Source of the DNA: an uncultured Lachnospiraceae bacterium
GTDB lineage: Bacteria; Bacillota; Clostridia; Lachnospirales; Lachnospiraceae
DNA length: 64,000 bases
Assembly (NCBI GenBank): GCA_910577175.1
Contig: CAJTLU010000010.1
Location: 40,642-104,641 of the forward strand
Direction of reading: 5' to 3'
A program made the translations under genes and the position numbers. Below are positions 1 to 8,475 of the stretch, piece after piece; within the stretch, counting starts at the first letter, position 1, and each line of letters starts with the position of its first letter. Below the pieces are notes generated by a model. The model was given only the letters and a program-made list of their open reading frames with translations, searched no databases and was not told the DNA's origin.

Positions 1-407
1 TTCCATTCCTCGACATCGACCACATCCGCTGCAGAAATATCTCCTACAAACCTTGCGGAAAGCTTCTCCTCTGCCTCGATATAACGGGCCGTAACGAGGG
101 AATCCTGGTCCCCCTTTAAATAAATACGGCTCGTTACTCCTGGCTTTACCCAGGAAATATCAAATACGGCCTTTCCGTCAGCGCCCACCGGTACAGACTC
201 CCACACGGACGCATTGGCATTTTCACTATAATAGATTATTGTGTTTTTGCCGCCTGTAACCTCTATAGACTCATACTGATAGTCTACCTTAATCGAAGAA
301 TCCGGCAGCATCGTCGCGTTCCCTGCCGCCTCAGCACTCTTTGAAGCACACAAAAGCGGCATGATCAACATACCAAACAAACATGCCAGTTTTTTAACCT
401 GTTTCAT
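1..407 (-). CDS. secreted protein of unknown function, C-terminus outside the window
   Basis: The reading frame starts at ATG 407 behind a strong AAGGAGGGG site and stays open to the left edge, so only about 135 residues are visible. The first ~28 residues form a Sec signal peptide: MKQVKK, then a hydrophobic core, then a cleavage-like SAEAA. The mature part is rich in Ser, Val, Tyr and acidic residues and looks like extracellular beta-sandwich sequence, but I do not recognise a family. It starts 14 bases after the FliT-like gene and is probably cotranscribed with flaG-fliD-fliS. A link to flagella is an inference from position only. Confidence 0.75.
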   Translation of the reverse strand, partial: MKQVKKLACLFGMLIMPLLCASKSAEAAGNATMLPDSSIKVDYQYESIEVTGGKNTIIYYSENANASVWESVPVGADGKAVFDISWVKPGVTSRIYLKGDQDSLVTARYIEAEEKLSARFVGDISAADVVDVEEW

Positions 408-421
408 CGGAAACCCCTCCT

Positions 422-910
422 TTATTTTTTCTTATCCATAAAAAATGACTGGTCTGCCACTGCTCCTGTCATATTTTTATAGTAGCCGCTGACAGTCTCG
501 CTGCTGCGCTTAAAATTCTTAATTTCCTTTTTCTTTTCTCCCAGACAAATTCCCAAACGCGCCTTATTTTGTTCCTCTAACGCACAAAGGGCAGCGCCCT
601 TTTCAAGCACTGTCTTGATTCTCTGCTGCAATGCCTTAATCCGCGGTTCAAATGCCTTTTTGTACTCTTCTATCACCGGCTTTACCTTGGCAAAGACCGC
701 TTCAAAACCTGCATCAAATTCTGATATCTTCTGGATATACACTTCCTTTTTATCCATCAGCTCACTAAACTCTTCCATGGAAAACTTCTCTCCTGCCAAA
801 ACGGCTTCCTGCCCCTTTGTTAATCCTAAGAGTTCATCCAGAAACTGCTCTTTCTTTTGTATCGTATCTTCCAATATCTTAAAATAAGCGGAAAACTCCT
901 GTGGCTCCAA
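422..910 (-). CDS. FliT-like flagellar chaperone (putative)
   Basis: A 162-residue, almost entirely helical, charged protein predicted to form long antiparallel coiled coils, with a Lys-rich C-terminus (FMDKKK). It lies directly after fliS, where Clostridia usually carry a FliT/FlgN-type export chaperone that holds the filament cap or junction proteins before secretion. The start is TTG at 910, chosen because GGAGGG lies six bases upstream and no ATG in the region has such a site. Sequence conservation in this family is weak, so the call rests on position, size and helical character. Other small coiled-coil flagellar proteins cannot be excluded. Confidence 0.6.
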   Translation of the reverse strand: MEPQEFSAYFKILEDTIQKKEQFLDELLGLTKGQEAVLAGEKFSMEEFSELMDKKEVYIQKISEFDAGFEAVFAKVKPVIEEYKKAFEPRIKALQQRIKTVLEKGAALCALEEQNKARLGICLGEKKKEIKNFKRSSETVSGYYKNMTGAVADQSFFMDKKK

Positions 911-930
911 TCTAATCCCTCCGACCGCCT

Positions 931-988
931 GCCTGCACAGGCTTTTTTAATGAGCAAGAACAGCCGTAACGTACCGTCCGGCTGTTCT
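931..988 (-). other. two hairpins between fliS and the FliT-like gene
   Basis: A 10-bp stem (AGAACAGCCG paired with CGGCTGTTCT, 957-988) and a smaller one (GCCTG/CAGGC, 931-942) fill the gap. In the direction of transcription neither is followed by a U-run. Read on the plus strand, the small hairpin is followed by six T, so it could stop antisense transcription. They may attenuate or protect the operon message. Confidence 0.4.
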
Positions 989-1003
989 GCCTGTTTATTG
1001 TTC

Positions 1004-1387
1004 TTATTTTACATAAAGGTTATTTTTCCGCATAACCTCTTTCCAAAGGTCTCTCATATTTCTAATCTGCCCCAGTGCTTCCTCCAGCAAGGCCTTATCC
1101 TTTTTGATATTTGCCTGTACTAAAAGCCCGTAAATATACTCATAAACAACATCAAAATCTTTGGCCGTTGCATACTTAAAATCTAAGGTAGAACGGAACT
1201 CCGTAATAATGTTCTGCACTTTGATAATATAGGTGCTTGCCTTCTGGTAATCCGACTTCTCAAGACCAAGCATCGCAATATTGCAAAACTTAATTGCTCC
1301 GTCGTACAGCATTAATGTCAGATCCGCAGGCGTCGCCGTGTTAATTTTAGTTCCCTGATATAAACTTGCTGCATTTGTTGGTGGCAT
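1004..1387 (-). CDS. fliS: flagellar export chaperone FliS
   Basis: FliS binds the disordered C-terminus of flagellin in the cytoplasm and delivers it to the export gate. The protein (127-129 residues) shows the family pattern: a conserved start around YQGTKINTATPADLTLMLYDGAIKF, then the helical bundle with the DFKYATAKDFDVVYEYI segment and a basic tail. Length is typical. ATG 1387 is used, eleven bases from AAAGGA. A TTG at 1393 with shorter spacing is an equal alternative that adds two residues. It follows fliD by about 40 bases in the flaG-fliD-fliS operon. Confidence 0.93.
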   Translation of the reverse strand: MPPTNAASLYQGTKINTATPADLTLMLYDGAIKFCNIAMLGLEKSDYQKASTYIIKVQNIITEFRSTLDFKYATAKDFDVVYEYIYGLLVQANIKKDKALLEEALGQIRNMRDLWKEVMRKNNLYVK

Positions 1388-1428
1388 ACGCAATACCGTC
1401 CTTTCTTAAACTACTGGCCTTTGTTCTG

Positions 1429-3747
1429 TTACCTTCCTCCTAAACCAAGCATGGAAGCCAGCGAGCTTGACTGGCTGCTCAGCTTACTGAGAGCTGTTTC
1501 CATAGCGGCAAACTGCTTATAGTACCGGTCCTCGATTTCCTGTAAACGCTTCTCCTGCTTCGTCAGTTCCTTTTTGTAGCTGGTCAGGTCTTTCGTCAGC
1601 TTCTTGTCGTTATAGAAGGTAAGCGCACTGCTCAACTCTGTCGCCTTCATCTTATCTTTCATCGTGTTATACAGATTGTTGGAAATCGTCTGCAGTACTT
1701 CCATCACCTTTTCCGGATCTTCCTCGATTGCCTTACGGAGCTTATCATCGTAAAGCATACCATCCGGGTCTTCCTGGTCGCCGTAAATATGCAGCTTTCC
1801 GCGTTCTGTATACTTTGTCGTACAGATACCAAAGGAAGAAAGCGCATAGTTCTTACCATCTACCTCAACAGCGCCGTTTAACGCGCCGCGCATTGCGGTA
1901 AGAAGCGAGCCCAGGGTGTTGTCACGGCGGAGCAGGGAGTCTTTAATCTTTGTCTCCCACTTCTCTACTTCCGTGTCGCTCATGGCGTCTTTCTGCTCAT
2001 CCGTCAGCGGCTCATAGCCTCTTGCGGATTCTGCATAATATGCCTTATTTAACTCATCAATCAGAGTGTTATAATCCTTTACGAACTGCTTTACCATATT
2101 GTAAACGCCGTCCGTATCCTGCGTTACATTAATTGCAACCGTCTTCCCCGGCTCTGCGGACACTAAATCCAACGTCAGTCCGTTGACCGAAATATTGTTT
2201 GAAGAAGACTCGATTTCAGCGCCGTTTACCGTTATCTTTGCATCACTTGCCTCATATACGGTCATGCCCATTGCATTGGAACTTCCGCTCACTGCCGTAC
2301 CGTCGATGTTGCCAAGTCCGATGGCAGAAAGCGCACCGCTAGCCGGGTCAAATGCCTGGATATCCGCATAAGTGTTAATATGTCCCGCCAGAGCGGTTCT
2401 TGCTGCTGCCATATCGGCATTGCTGTTGTCGGCTAAAATGTCTGCCTTCTTTGCATCAAATGCCGCTACCGCATCCGCCGAGGTATTGTAATTCTCAACC
2501 TCATCCTCTGCAAACGCCTGTAATGCGTTCTGATAAACCGTCTGATATTCTGCGGTATCATAGCCGGTTCCTTCCGTATAGGTTCCGAGCTTTGCGAGGA
2601 ACTCCGTTTCCTTCTCATTGTAGGCATTCAGAATATCCTGCTCCTCCGCAGTCAGATCTGCGGCGTCCTTTGCCTGCAGCTTCTGGATATCAGCATACGT
2701 TACATCCTTGAGCGTCTCATTTTCTCCATAAACCTCATCAAAGGTAATGCGCTCATGCTCTGTCTTTGCCATACGTGCAGCATCTGCCTGCAGAGCCTTT
2801 GCCTGCTCTTCGGTCAGCTCCTTACCATAAATGGTTACTGCAGTGCCGTTCTCCATGGCATTCTTTATCTGTGCGGCAATTCCGCCGTCTATCTCGGCCT
2901 TTGCAAGACTTCCCGCGGTATTCCCTTCCGTCTTTTCAAGCAGAAGCTGATAAGCGTCCTTAATCTTTGTCTCCTCTTCGGTCAGCTCTTCGCCGTTTGC
3001 TGCCTTTGTAAGAACTCCGACAATGGAAGCCGAATCGCTTGCCTCAATCACTGCCATTGCCTCATTAAACTTTGCCTTGTCTTCAGCAGACATGCTGCCA
3101 TAGCCGGCCAGCGCATAAATGCTCTTTCTTGCTTCAGCACTGGAAGGATTCTCGGAACTTGTGGTAATCGAAAACGAATTTTCCGTTCCGCTCTGTCTGG
3201 AGCTGATATATAAACACTGTCTGGTTTCATCAAAGTTTACGTTTAATCCTACTTCCTTACAGCTTGCGGAGAAGTCTGCAAACGTAGTATCTTCGTCGAT
3301 TATCAGCTCCGTACTCTTATCGCCGCAGGAAAGAGAAATCTTTGTGCCTGCTGCCACACCGGCATCCACAAGCTTCGAGCGTGCTGTCAGCTTCTCGTCA
3401 GAGGTGAACTTACCGCCAGTTACATACTGGGCACTTGCCACGGACTCTACCGTAACATAATGCGTTCCGATTGGCGCCGACGCGCCTGCCTTCGCCATTA
3501 CAATCTTATCATTGGCTGAAGTCGTCTTCTTCGCAAGATAGTTACCCTGCGTCTTCATCTTGGAAAGGGAGCCCGTATAAAACGAATAAATCTTCGTATT
3601 AAAATCCTTCCACTTTTCCGTCAGCCACTCGTTTCTCGTAATTTTATTCTCAACCTTAGTTACTCTTGTCCGTTCCGCAGACATCAGCTGCTTAATTAAT
3701 GTGTCTGTATCCAGACCTGATATCATACCTGATAATCCAATACCCAT
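1429..3747 (-). CDS. fliD: flagellar filament cap protein FliD
   Basis: FliD caps the growing filament and folds incoming flagellin. The N-terminus MGIGLSGMISGLDTDTLIKQ and the following heptad region are typical of FliD_N. The C-terminal third has the FliD_C pattern (DYNTLIDELNKAYY, then LRRDNTLGSLLTAMRGAL) and a terminal coiled coil. At 772 residues it is much longer than the roughly 500 of Bacillus FliD; the excess lies in the surface-exposed middle (about residues 220-480), which is Ala/Glu-rich. The start is ATG 3747 with GGAGG seven bases upstream; an in-frame extension to 3780 has no such site. Confidence 0.95.
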   Translation of the reverse strand: MGIGLSGMISGLDTDTLIKQLMSAERTRVTKVENKITRNEWLTEKWKDFNTKIYSFYTGSLSKMKTQGNYLAKKTTSANDKIVMAKAGASAPIGTHYVTVESVASAQYVTGGKFTSDEKLTARSKLVDAGVAAGTKISLSCGDKSTELIIDEDTTFADFSASCKEVGLNVNFDETRQCLYISSRQSGTENSFSITTSSENPSSAEARKSIYALAGYGSMSAEDKAKFNEAMAVIEASDSASIVGVLTKAANGEELTEEETKIKDAYQLLLEKTEGNTAGSLAKAEIDGGIAAQIKNAMENGTAVTIYGKELTEEQAKALQADAARMAKTEHERITFDEVYGENETLKDVTYADIQKLQAKDAADLTAEEQDILNAYNEKETEFLAKLGTYTEGTGYDTAEYQTVYQNALQAFAEDEVENYNTSADAVAAFDAKKADILADNSNADMAAARTALAGHINTYADIQAFDPASGALSAIGLGNIDGTAVSGSSNAMGMTVYEASDAKITVNGAEIESSSNNISVNGLTLDLVSAEPGKTVAINVTQDTDGVYNMVKQFVKDYNTLIDELNKAYYAESARGYEPLTDEQKDAMSDTEVEKWETKIKDSLLRRDNTLGSLLTAMRGALNGAVEVDGKNYALSSFGICTTKYTERGKLHIYGDQEDPDGMLYDDKLRKAIEEDPEKVMEVLQTISNNLYNTMKDKMKATELSSALTFYNDKKLTKDLTSYKKELTKQEKRLQEIEDRYYKQFAAMETALSKLSSQSSSLASMLGLGGR

Positions 3748-3795
3748 AACAACCTCCATTCCCGGTCTGCTTCGAAGCAAACCGTACGACTCTGT

Positions 3796-4191
3796 TTATC
3801 TCTTTTCATCTACCATAAGCCCTGCCAGCTCCCACATCTTAGAAAGCATCTCCAGGGTCTCTTCCGGCGGAATTTCACGGATTACTTCTTCCGTTTCCTC
3901 ATCGATTACCTTAATGGACACCCGCTTGGTCTCCTCATGGTAAGCAAATTCGCACTTTGTCTTCGCATGCCGCATCGTCTGATTGGCATGATCCACTGCG
4001 TTCTTAATCCGTCTGGAGACATTCTCTTCGTTTCCCTGCTGCTCCTGCATCTTCACCTGAAGCTGTGGCTCTAACGCAGGCTCCGCCGGTTTCTCGGCAG
4101 GCTTTTCTGCCTTTGGCTTTACCTCCGGACGACTTGCCGCCGTGTCCGTATAAACAGGCTTATTTACTATCGTTCCGCTTTCAATTTTCAT
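3796..4191 (-). CDS. flaG: flagellar protein FlaG
   Basis: A small (131 residues) FlaG-family protein, thought to influence filament length and cap assembly. The conserved C-terminal half carries the FlaG signature: a stretch close to CEFAYHEETKRVSIKVIDE, then EVIREIPPEETLEMLSKMWE. The first ~60 residues are a low-complexity Pro/Glu/Lys linker. GGAGG precedes the ATG at 4191 by nine bases. It is the first gene of the flaG-fliD-fliS operon, behind a sigma-28-type promoter that overlaps the csrA terminator. Confidence 0.92.
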   Translation of the reverse strand: MKIESGTIVNKPVYTDTAASRPEVKPKAEKPAEKPAEPALEPQLQVKMQEQQGNEENVSRRIKNAVDHANQTMRHAKTKCEFAYHEETKRVSIKVIDEETEEVIREIPPEETLEMLSKMWELAGLMVDEKR

Positions 4192-4270
4192 ATCCGTACA
4201 CCTCCATGTTTTGCTTGTTGGCGTCCTCTGCCGACTCCGTTCTGACAGAAAATCATTTCTTTATACTTTT

Positions 4271-4297
4271 ATATCGGACAAAAACGGTGAAAAATTA
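4271..4297 (-). promoter_or_regulatory. sigma-28 promoter of the flaG-fliD-fliS operon
   Basis: On the minus strand TAAT, 15 bases, then TCCGATAT, one change from the GCCGATAT minus-10 found at the other flagellar promoters here. The minus-35 side lies inside the csrA terminator stem-loop, so termination and initiation share DNA. Confidence 0.75.
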
Positions 4298-4326
4298 ACC
4301 CTGCAGGGAAAGTTTTTCACCGTTTT
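4281..4326 (-). terminator. bidirectional terminator after csrA
   Basis: A 14-base arm (AAAACGGTGAAAAA) pairs with TTTTTCACCGTTTT across an 18-base loop. The stem ends in T-runs in both directions, the form of a Rho-independent terminator closing the flgM-to-csrA operon. Confidence 0.8.
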
Positions 4327-4344
4327 TTTACATTGTTTTCTTTC

Positions 4345-4563
4345 TTAGAACATGTCTTTCAGGATTTCCGGAGAAGCATCCGCGGAAACTGCTTCTTTAT
4401 TTGCCTCCTGAATCTGTACATAAATTTCTTTCCGGTACAGCGGTACTGACTTTGGCGCATTGATGCCGATTTTTACCTGCTCTCCCTTTATTTCAAGGAT
4501 GGTTATCTCTATATCATGTCCTATCATAATGGACTCGTTAATTTTTCTTGACAGGGCCAGCAT
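4345..4563 (-). CDS. csrA: carbon storage regulator CsrA
   Basis: An RNA-binding dimer that blocks translation by binding GGA motifs in hairpin loops near ribosome binding sites. The 72-residue protein starts MLALSRKINESIMIG and has the conserved VPLYRKEIY strand that includes the RNA-contacting Arg. The Asp/Ala-rich tail is slightly long. It begins four bases after the fliW stop, with GGGGGAA as ribosome site. In Bacillus, FliW binds CsrA and frees hag mRNA; the same circuit is expected here because both flagellin leaders in this window carry ANGGA-loop hairpins. Confidence 0.97.
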   Translation of the reverse strand: MLALSRKINESIMIGHDIEITILEIKGEQVKIGINAPKSVPLYRKEIYVQIQEANKEAVSADASPEILKDMF

Positions 4564-4567
4564 GCTT

Positions 4568-5032
4568 TTATTCCCCCTTTGCCTCTTTGCTCTTTTTCAC
4601 CTGCTCATATATGTTATATTTTATTACATAGTCAGGGTTCTCCGCAATAATCTGGCATCCCTTTTTCGTATCGGCATTGATTACTAAAGGCGCCTTCAGA
4701 TTTACGGTCATCTTTGCGACGTCGGACGGCACGCTTAACGTAAGGAGAATAATCACATTTTCCTCGGTCAGCTCTCCGATTGGGTTCAGTACGTCATCCT
4801 CTATAATCGGGTTATAATCTGACATAACCGAGAGCGGGCTGATGACCGGAAGCGCAAGCTCCGGTGTATCTAAGCTCTGTAACCAGGAAATTGTACTGCT
4901 GTTTCCCTCTTCGTTATTGTACAAAATCGTATAACGCTTGCAGTCTTCAAATCCGATAATACCGTCTTCAAAGGTAATTACCTTGTTCTCATCCAGATCA
5001 ATTTCCCCAAAATGTTTCGTTTTTACTAACAT
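4568..5032 (-). CDS. fliW: flagellar assembly factor FliW
   Basis: FliW sequesters CsrA until it is bound by unsecreted flagellin, coupling flagellin translation to export. The ~154-residue protein has the FliW pattern: a strand-rich start (TKHFGEIDLDENKVITFEDG), IIGFEDCKRYTI, and a C-terminal VNLKAPLVINADTKKG block typical of the family. The start is ATG 5032 behind AAAGGAG with eight-base spacing; an in-frame ATG at 5050 lacks a site. It is coupled to csrA. Confidence 0.95.
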   Translation of the reverse strand: MLVKTKHFGEIDLDENKVITFEDGIIGFEDCKRYTILYNNEEGNSSTISWLQSLDTPELALPVISPLSVMSDYNPIIEDDVLNPIGELTEENVIILLTLSVPSDVAKMTVNLKAPLVINADTKKGCQIIAENPDYVIKYNIYEQVKKSKEAKGE

Positions 5033-5081
5033 TCCTGTTTCTCCTTTCATTTTTCCCGGTTATCGCTTTTTTATTTCTGTT

Positions 5082-6569
5082 TTATAAGAAATCCAGCAAA
5101 GAAGTCTGCACCAGCTTGGAAGCTGCCGATAAAGAGGAGTTATAAATGGTCTCTGCCGAACTGTACTTAATAATCGTATCCACCAGGTCCACATCCTCGT
5201 TTGAGGAAAGCAGATCCTCAAAGTCAACCTTCTGGTCCTCCAGTCTGCTCTGTGTCAGTAACAGACGATTATACCGTCCGCCAAGATCCGACAATGCGAC
5301 ATTTACTTTATCCTGCATAGCAACCGTGTCTGTCAGACCGCCTGCAAAGGTCGCCTGCATAATATCGGTCCGCAGCGTAAATTCCGAATCTAACTGCTCC
5401 TGGATTCCCTCTAATGCCTTTCTCTGCTCCGGCGTCAGATTGGTATCCTCTAACATCTTTTTTACTTCATTTATTTTCTCTTCGGTTTCCGTCACATTAT
5501 TTACGGCATTAATAATATCGTCGATTGCCCGCCCGATATCATGGGAAAACACCTCGTGCCCCTGCGTATTGATGGTAAGCTTCTGGTTAAAGTTTACCTC
5601 GTACTGAATCTGCTGGTCCTGCTTTTCAAAATTCAGAACCTCCGTACCGTCTTCGTTCGTTCTGGTGCAATTAAAGTAATGCTCCGGTCTGAGGTCATTC
5701 GTATGGAAGTTTTTCTTCGTATACTTCACATTGATATGCTCAGAATTGCGTACCTTCTCATATGCCGCATTTCCGTAAATCAGCTCGCCGGTTTCCTTAA
5801 TGAAATAAACGTCATCCTCTCCCGGATGATAGGCATCCGGATCGGTAAGCGCCTTTTCCGTCACCGTAAGCGGCAGCTCTATCAGATTTCCGTCGCCGTC
5901 CGTACTGCCGTCCGTATAGGTCACCGTAACTCCATCCTCCAGATTCCCGTACGCAAGCCGCATCCGGTAAATCTGTATCTGGTTCGGCATCGTTTTATCA
6001 AACGCCCCCGGGTTATCCTTATCAAACGCATTGATATCCACATTATTGACAATTTTAAACTTGATATCGATATCCTCGCCGGACAAAGGTTCCGTAATCT
6101 CGTAAGTATAAGAACTCTCGTCCTCAGAAAAGATTAACGGCGTATCTGTCTTATAACCGGAAAATACATACCGCCCCGCATAATTGCTGTTGCCCTCCTG
6201 GTAAATCTGCTGCTTCAGCTCTTCCAGGTTCGTTACAATGCTGTTGCGGTCCTTTGCCGTAAGCGGGTCGTTCGAGCCCTGATTACAGTACGAATTCATC
6301 TGCTTCAGAATCTCATTTACGACATCTATCGAGCTCTCCGTCGTATCCATCCAGGAAAGCGCATCTGGTATATTCTTTTCCACATACTGTGACAATTCGG
6401 CAAGATTCGTGCGGAGCTTTAACGCACGTACCGCAACAATCGGATCATCCGACGGCTTCTGTATCTTCTTTCCGGTAGAATACTGGTTTTCCAACGTGGA
6501 AAGCAAATTCTTGTTATTGTTGATATTATGCAACACATTGTTGGTCATCATTTTATTGGTAATCCGCAT
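5082..6569 (-). CDS. flgL: flagellar hook-filament junction protein FlgL
   Basis: FlgL is the distal junction protein between hook and filament. The N-terminus (MRITNKMMTNNVLHNINNNK, then STGKKIQKPSDDP) and the C-terminal helix (DVDLVDTIIKYSSAETIYNSSLSAASKLVQTSLLDFL) are the paired D0/D1 helices shared with flagellin. At 495 residues it is longer than the usual ~300. The extra sequence is an acidic central domain (about residues 170-340) expected to face the exterior. AAGGAGG precedes the ATG. It lies 20 bases after the second flgK gene. Confidence 0.93.
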   Translation of the reverse strand: MRITNKMMTNNVLHNINNNKNLLSTLENQYSTGKKIQKPSDDPIVAVRALKLRTNLAELSQYVEKNIPDALSWMDTTESSIDVVNEILKQMNSYCNQGSNDPLTAKDRNSIVTNLEELKQQIYQEGNSNYAGRYVFSGYKTDTPLIFSEDESSYTYEITEPLSGEDIDIKFKIVNNVDINAFDKDNPGAFDKTMPNQIQIYRMRLAYGNLEDGVTVTYTDGSTDGDGNLIELPLTVTEKALTDPDAYHPGEDDVYFIKETGELIYGNAAYEKVRNSEHINVKYTKKNFHTNDLRPEHYFNCTRTNEDGTEVLNFEKQDQQIQYEVNFNQKLTINTQGHEVFSHDIGRAIDDIINAVNNVTETEEKINEVKKMLEDTNLTPEQRKALEGIQEQLDSEFTLRTDIMQATFAGGLTDTVAMQDKVNVALSDLGGRYNRLLLTQSRLEDQKVDFEDLLSSNEDVDLVDTIIKYSSAETIYNSSLSAASKLVQTSLLDFL

Positions 6570-6589
6570 CGTGTCTGCCTCCTTATCGA

Positions 6590-8431
6590 TTATACACCCA
6601 TATAATTGATTAGCTTATCGTAAATCTCATTCATTACTGAAATAACCTGTGCCGAAAGATTATAGGCCTGCTGGTACCGCATCAGATTCATGGCTTCCTC
6701 TTCCTTATCAACTCCGCCAATCGACAGCCTCTGGTTGTCAATCGCTGCTACCATGTCCTTCTGGCTCTTCGTAAAGTTCAGTGCCGCCTTCGTATCAATA
6801 CCGACTTCTGCAATCAGTGTCTGCAAGAACGCCGCCGGCTTTCCCTGACGGAACATGGAGGTATCCTTCTTCAAATCCAAAAGCTCCAGCGCCTTATCGT
6901 AATTGCCAACACCATCTACAATCTCCGAGGCTGCAGCAAACTTAGAAGCATCCTTTTGTATTGCACTGTTGACACAGATATTTTCCGCCGTGATATGATA
7001 GTAGGAGCTGTACACCGTACTAACATCATCCGGCAGGAACTGCCCGGTCTGGGAGTTAAAGGAGAACGGGTCATAGCCGTCCGCTCCTTCTTTTCCATAC
7101 ACGCCGAACTTATACTCTTTTCCGCTCACCTTATTTGTAGCCGTAAAAAAGTCCTGTCCTGCTTCTCCGTTTAAATCCACACCAGACTTATGAATCTCAT
7201 TGAACTTCTTTGCATAAACACGCAGAAACTCGTTCATCTGTGCCATATAATACGGAATACCCTTATAATTTACCGACTTCCCGATAAACGAAACTTCCTC
7301 ATCTGCAAAATTGCGCACCGGCTCCGTCAAAAAGAACTCGTAGGTATATTCCCCTGTATCCTTGTCAATGGAAACCTCAAACGATTCATACTCGTATACT
7401 ACTGTACCAATTGTAATTTCACCGCTTTCCGGAATGTTCAGTTTCGCTTCTTCATTGACTGTCGGATGGGTCATCGTCACGGAACGCGTTCCTGCATACG
7501 CCGTTACGGTTCCCTTCAGGTTATCGGAATTATTGCCGTCGCGCACTTCGAACAATGCCTTAATGCTTCCGCTCTGGGTATAGGCATACGGATTAAACTG
7601 CTGCCCGTTATCCCAGACGATATCATAAAGCCCGTCTGCATCTGTCTGGTTCTTTCTGTGCTCTCTCGGCTTTATCCCAAGCTGATGGGTTTCATAGTTA
7701 TCTACCAGAGTCTGTCCGTCTACCTTTAAGGTATAAGACTTTAAGCCAATCGGACCATAGGATACTTCTTCAACCGAAACATTGATAATTGTGGAAAGCT
7801 CATCTACCATAAGATTTCTTGCATCCCGCAAATCATTTGCATTAGTTCCGCCGATTTCCACGGTATTAATCTGCTTCGTCAGCGATGCAATCTCTGCGGC
7901 AAGTGCGTTTACACGATCCACCTGATTTTTTATTTCGAAATTACAGTCCTTCTGTACTGCCTGCAGATTCGTATACAAGGAATTGAAATATTCACAAAAA
8001 CTCTGTGCGACATTGGTTACCTGTGTTCTGACCGTAAGGTTGGCCGGGTCCTTTTCCAGCTCCTGAATCGTATCATACATGGAATCAAAGGTTGTCGTAA
8101 AGCCCTTTAGCTGAATCTCATTCAGGTAGGACTGGAGCTGTGACATATAATTTGATTTGGTCGCATAGCTGCCATAAATGGAATTGTTATTCCGGTACTT
8201 TTCATCGTAATATTCACTTCTCATCTGGGTAATGGATGCAACCTCCACGCCGGTTCCGACCATACCGTGCCTGCCATATACACGAAGCGCATTACCGGCC
8301 CTCTGCTCGATTATCTGTCTTGTAAAGCCCAGGGTTTCGACATTGGCAATATTATGCGCAGTTGTGTTTAAGCCGCTGTGTGCGGTGTATAATCCGCTTT
8401 TTCCGATATCCAGTCCAAAAAATGTATTCAT
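6590..8431 (-). CDS. flgK: flagellar hook-associated protein FlgK (copy 2)
   Basis: FlgK is the hook-proximal junction protein. The N-terminus (MNTFFGLDIGKSGLYTAHSG, then NTTAHNIANVETLGFTRQ) is the rod/hook signature and the C-terminus ends in an EEAMNLMRYQQAYNLSAQVISVMNEIYDKL helix typical of FlgK. It has 613 residues. A second FlgK-type gene lies immediately upstream, and the two differ strongly in the middle and in the N-terminal helix. This copy is followed at once by flgL, the canonical arrangement, so it may be the principal FlgK. AAAGGAA is the ribosome site. Confidence 0.9.
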   Translation of the reverse strand: MNTFFGLDIGKSGLYTAHSGLNTTAHNIANVETLGFTRQIIEQRAGNALRVYGRHGMVGTGVEVASITQMRSEYYDEKYRNNNSIYGSYATKSNYMSQLQSYLNEIQLKGFTTTFDSMYDTIQELEKDPANLTVRTQVTNVAQSFCEYFNSLYTNLQAVQKDCNFEIKNQVDRVNALAAEIASLTKQINTVEIGGTNANDLRDARNLMVDELSTIINVSVEEVSYGPIGLKSYTLKVDGQTLVDNYETHQLGIKPREHRKNQTDADGLYDIVWDNGQQFNPYAYTQSGSIKALFEVRDGNNSDNLKGTVTAYAGTRSVTMTHPTVNEEAKLNIPESGEITIGTVVYEYESFEVSIDKDTGEYTYEFFLTEPVRNFADEEVSFIGKSVNYKGIPYYMAQMNEFLRVYAKKFNEIHKSGVDLNGEAGQDFFTATNKVSGKEYKFGVYGKEGADGYDPFSFNSQTGQFLPDDVSTVYSSYYHITAENICVNSAIQKDASKFAAASEIVDGVGNYDKALELLDLKKDTSMFRQGKPAAFLQTLIAEVGIDTKAALNFTKSQKDMVAAIDNQRLSIGGVDKEEEAMNLMRYQQAYNLSAQVISVMNEIYDKLINYMGV

Positions 8432-8475
8432 GTGTTACACTTCCTTTCTTATGCCGTTCCCGCATGGTGAAACTG

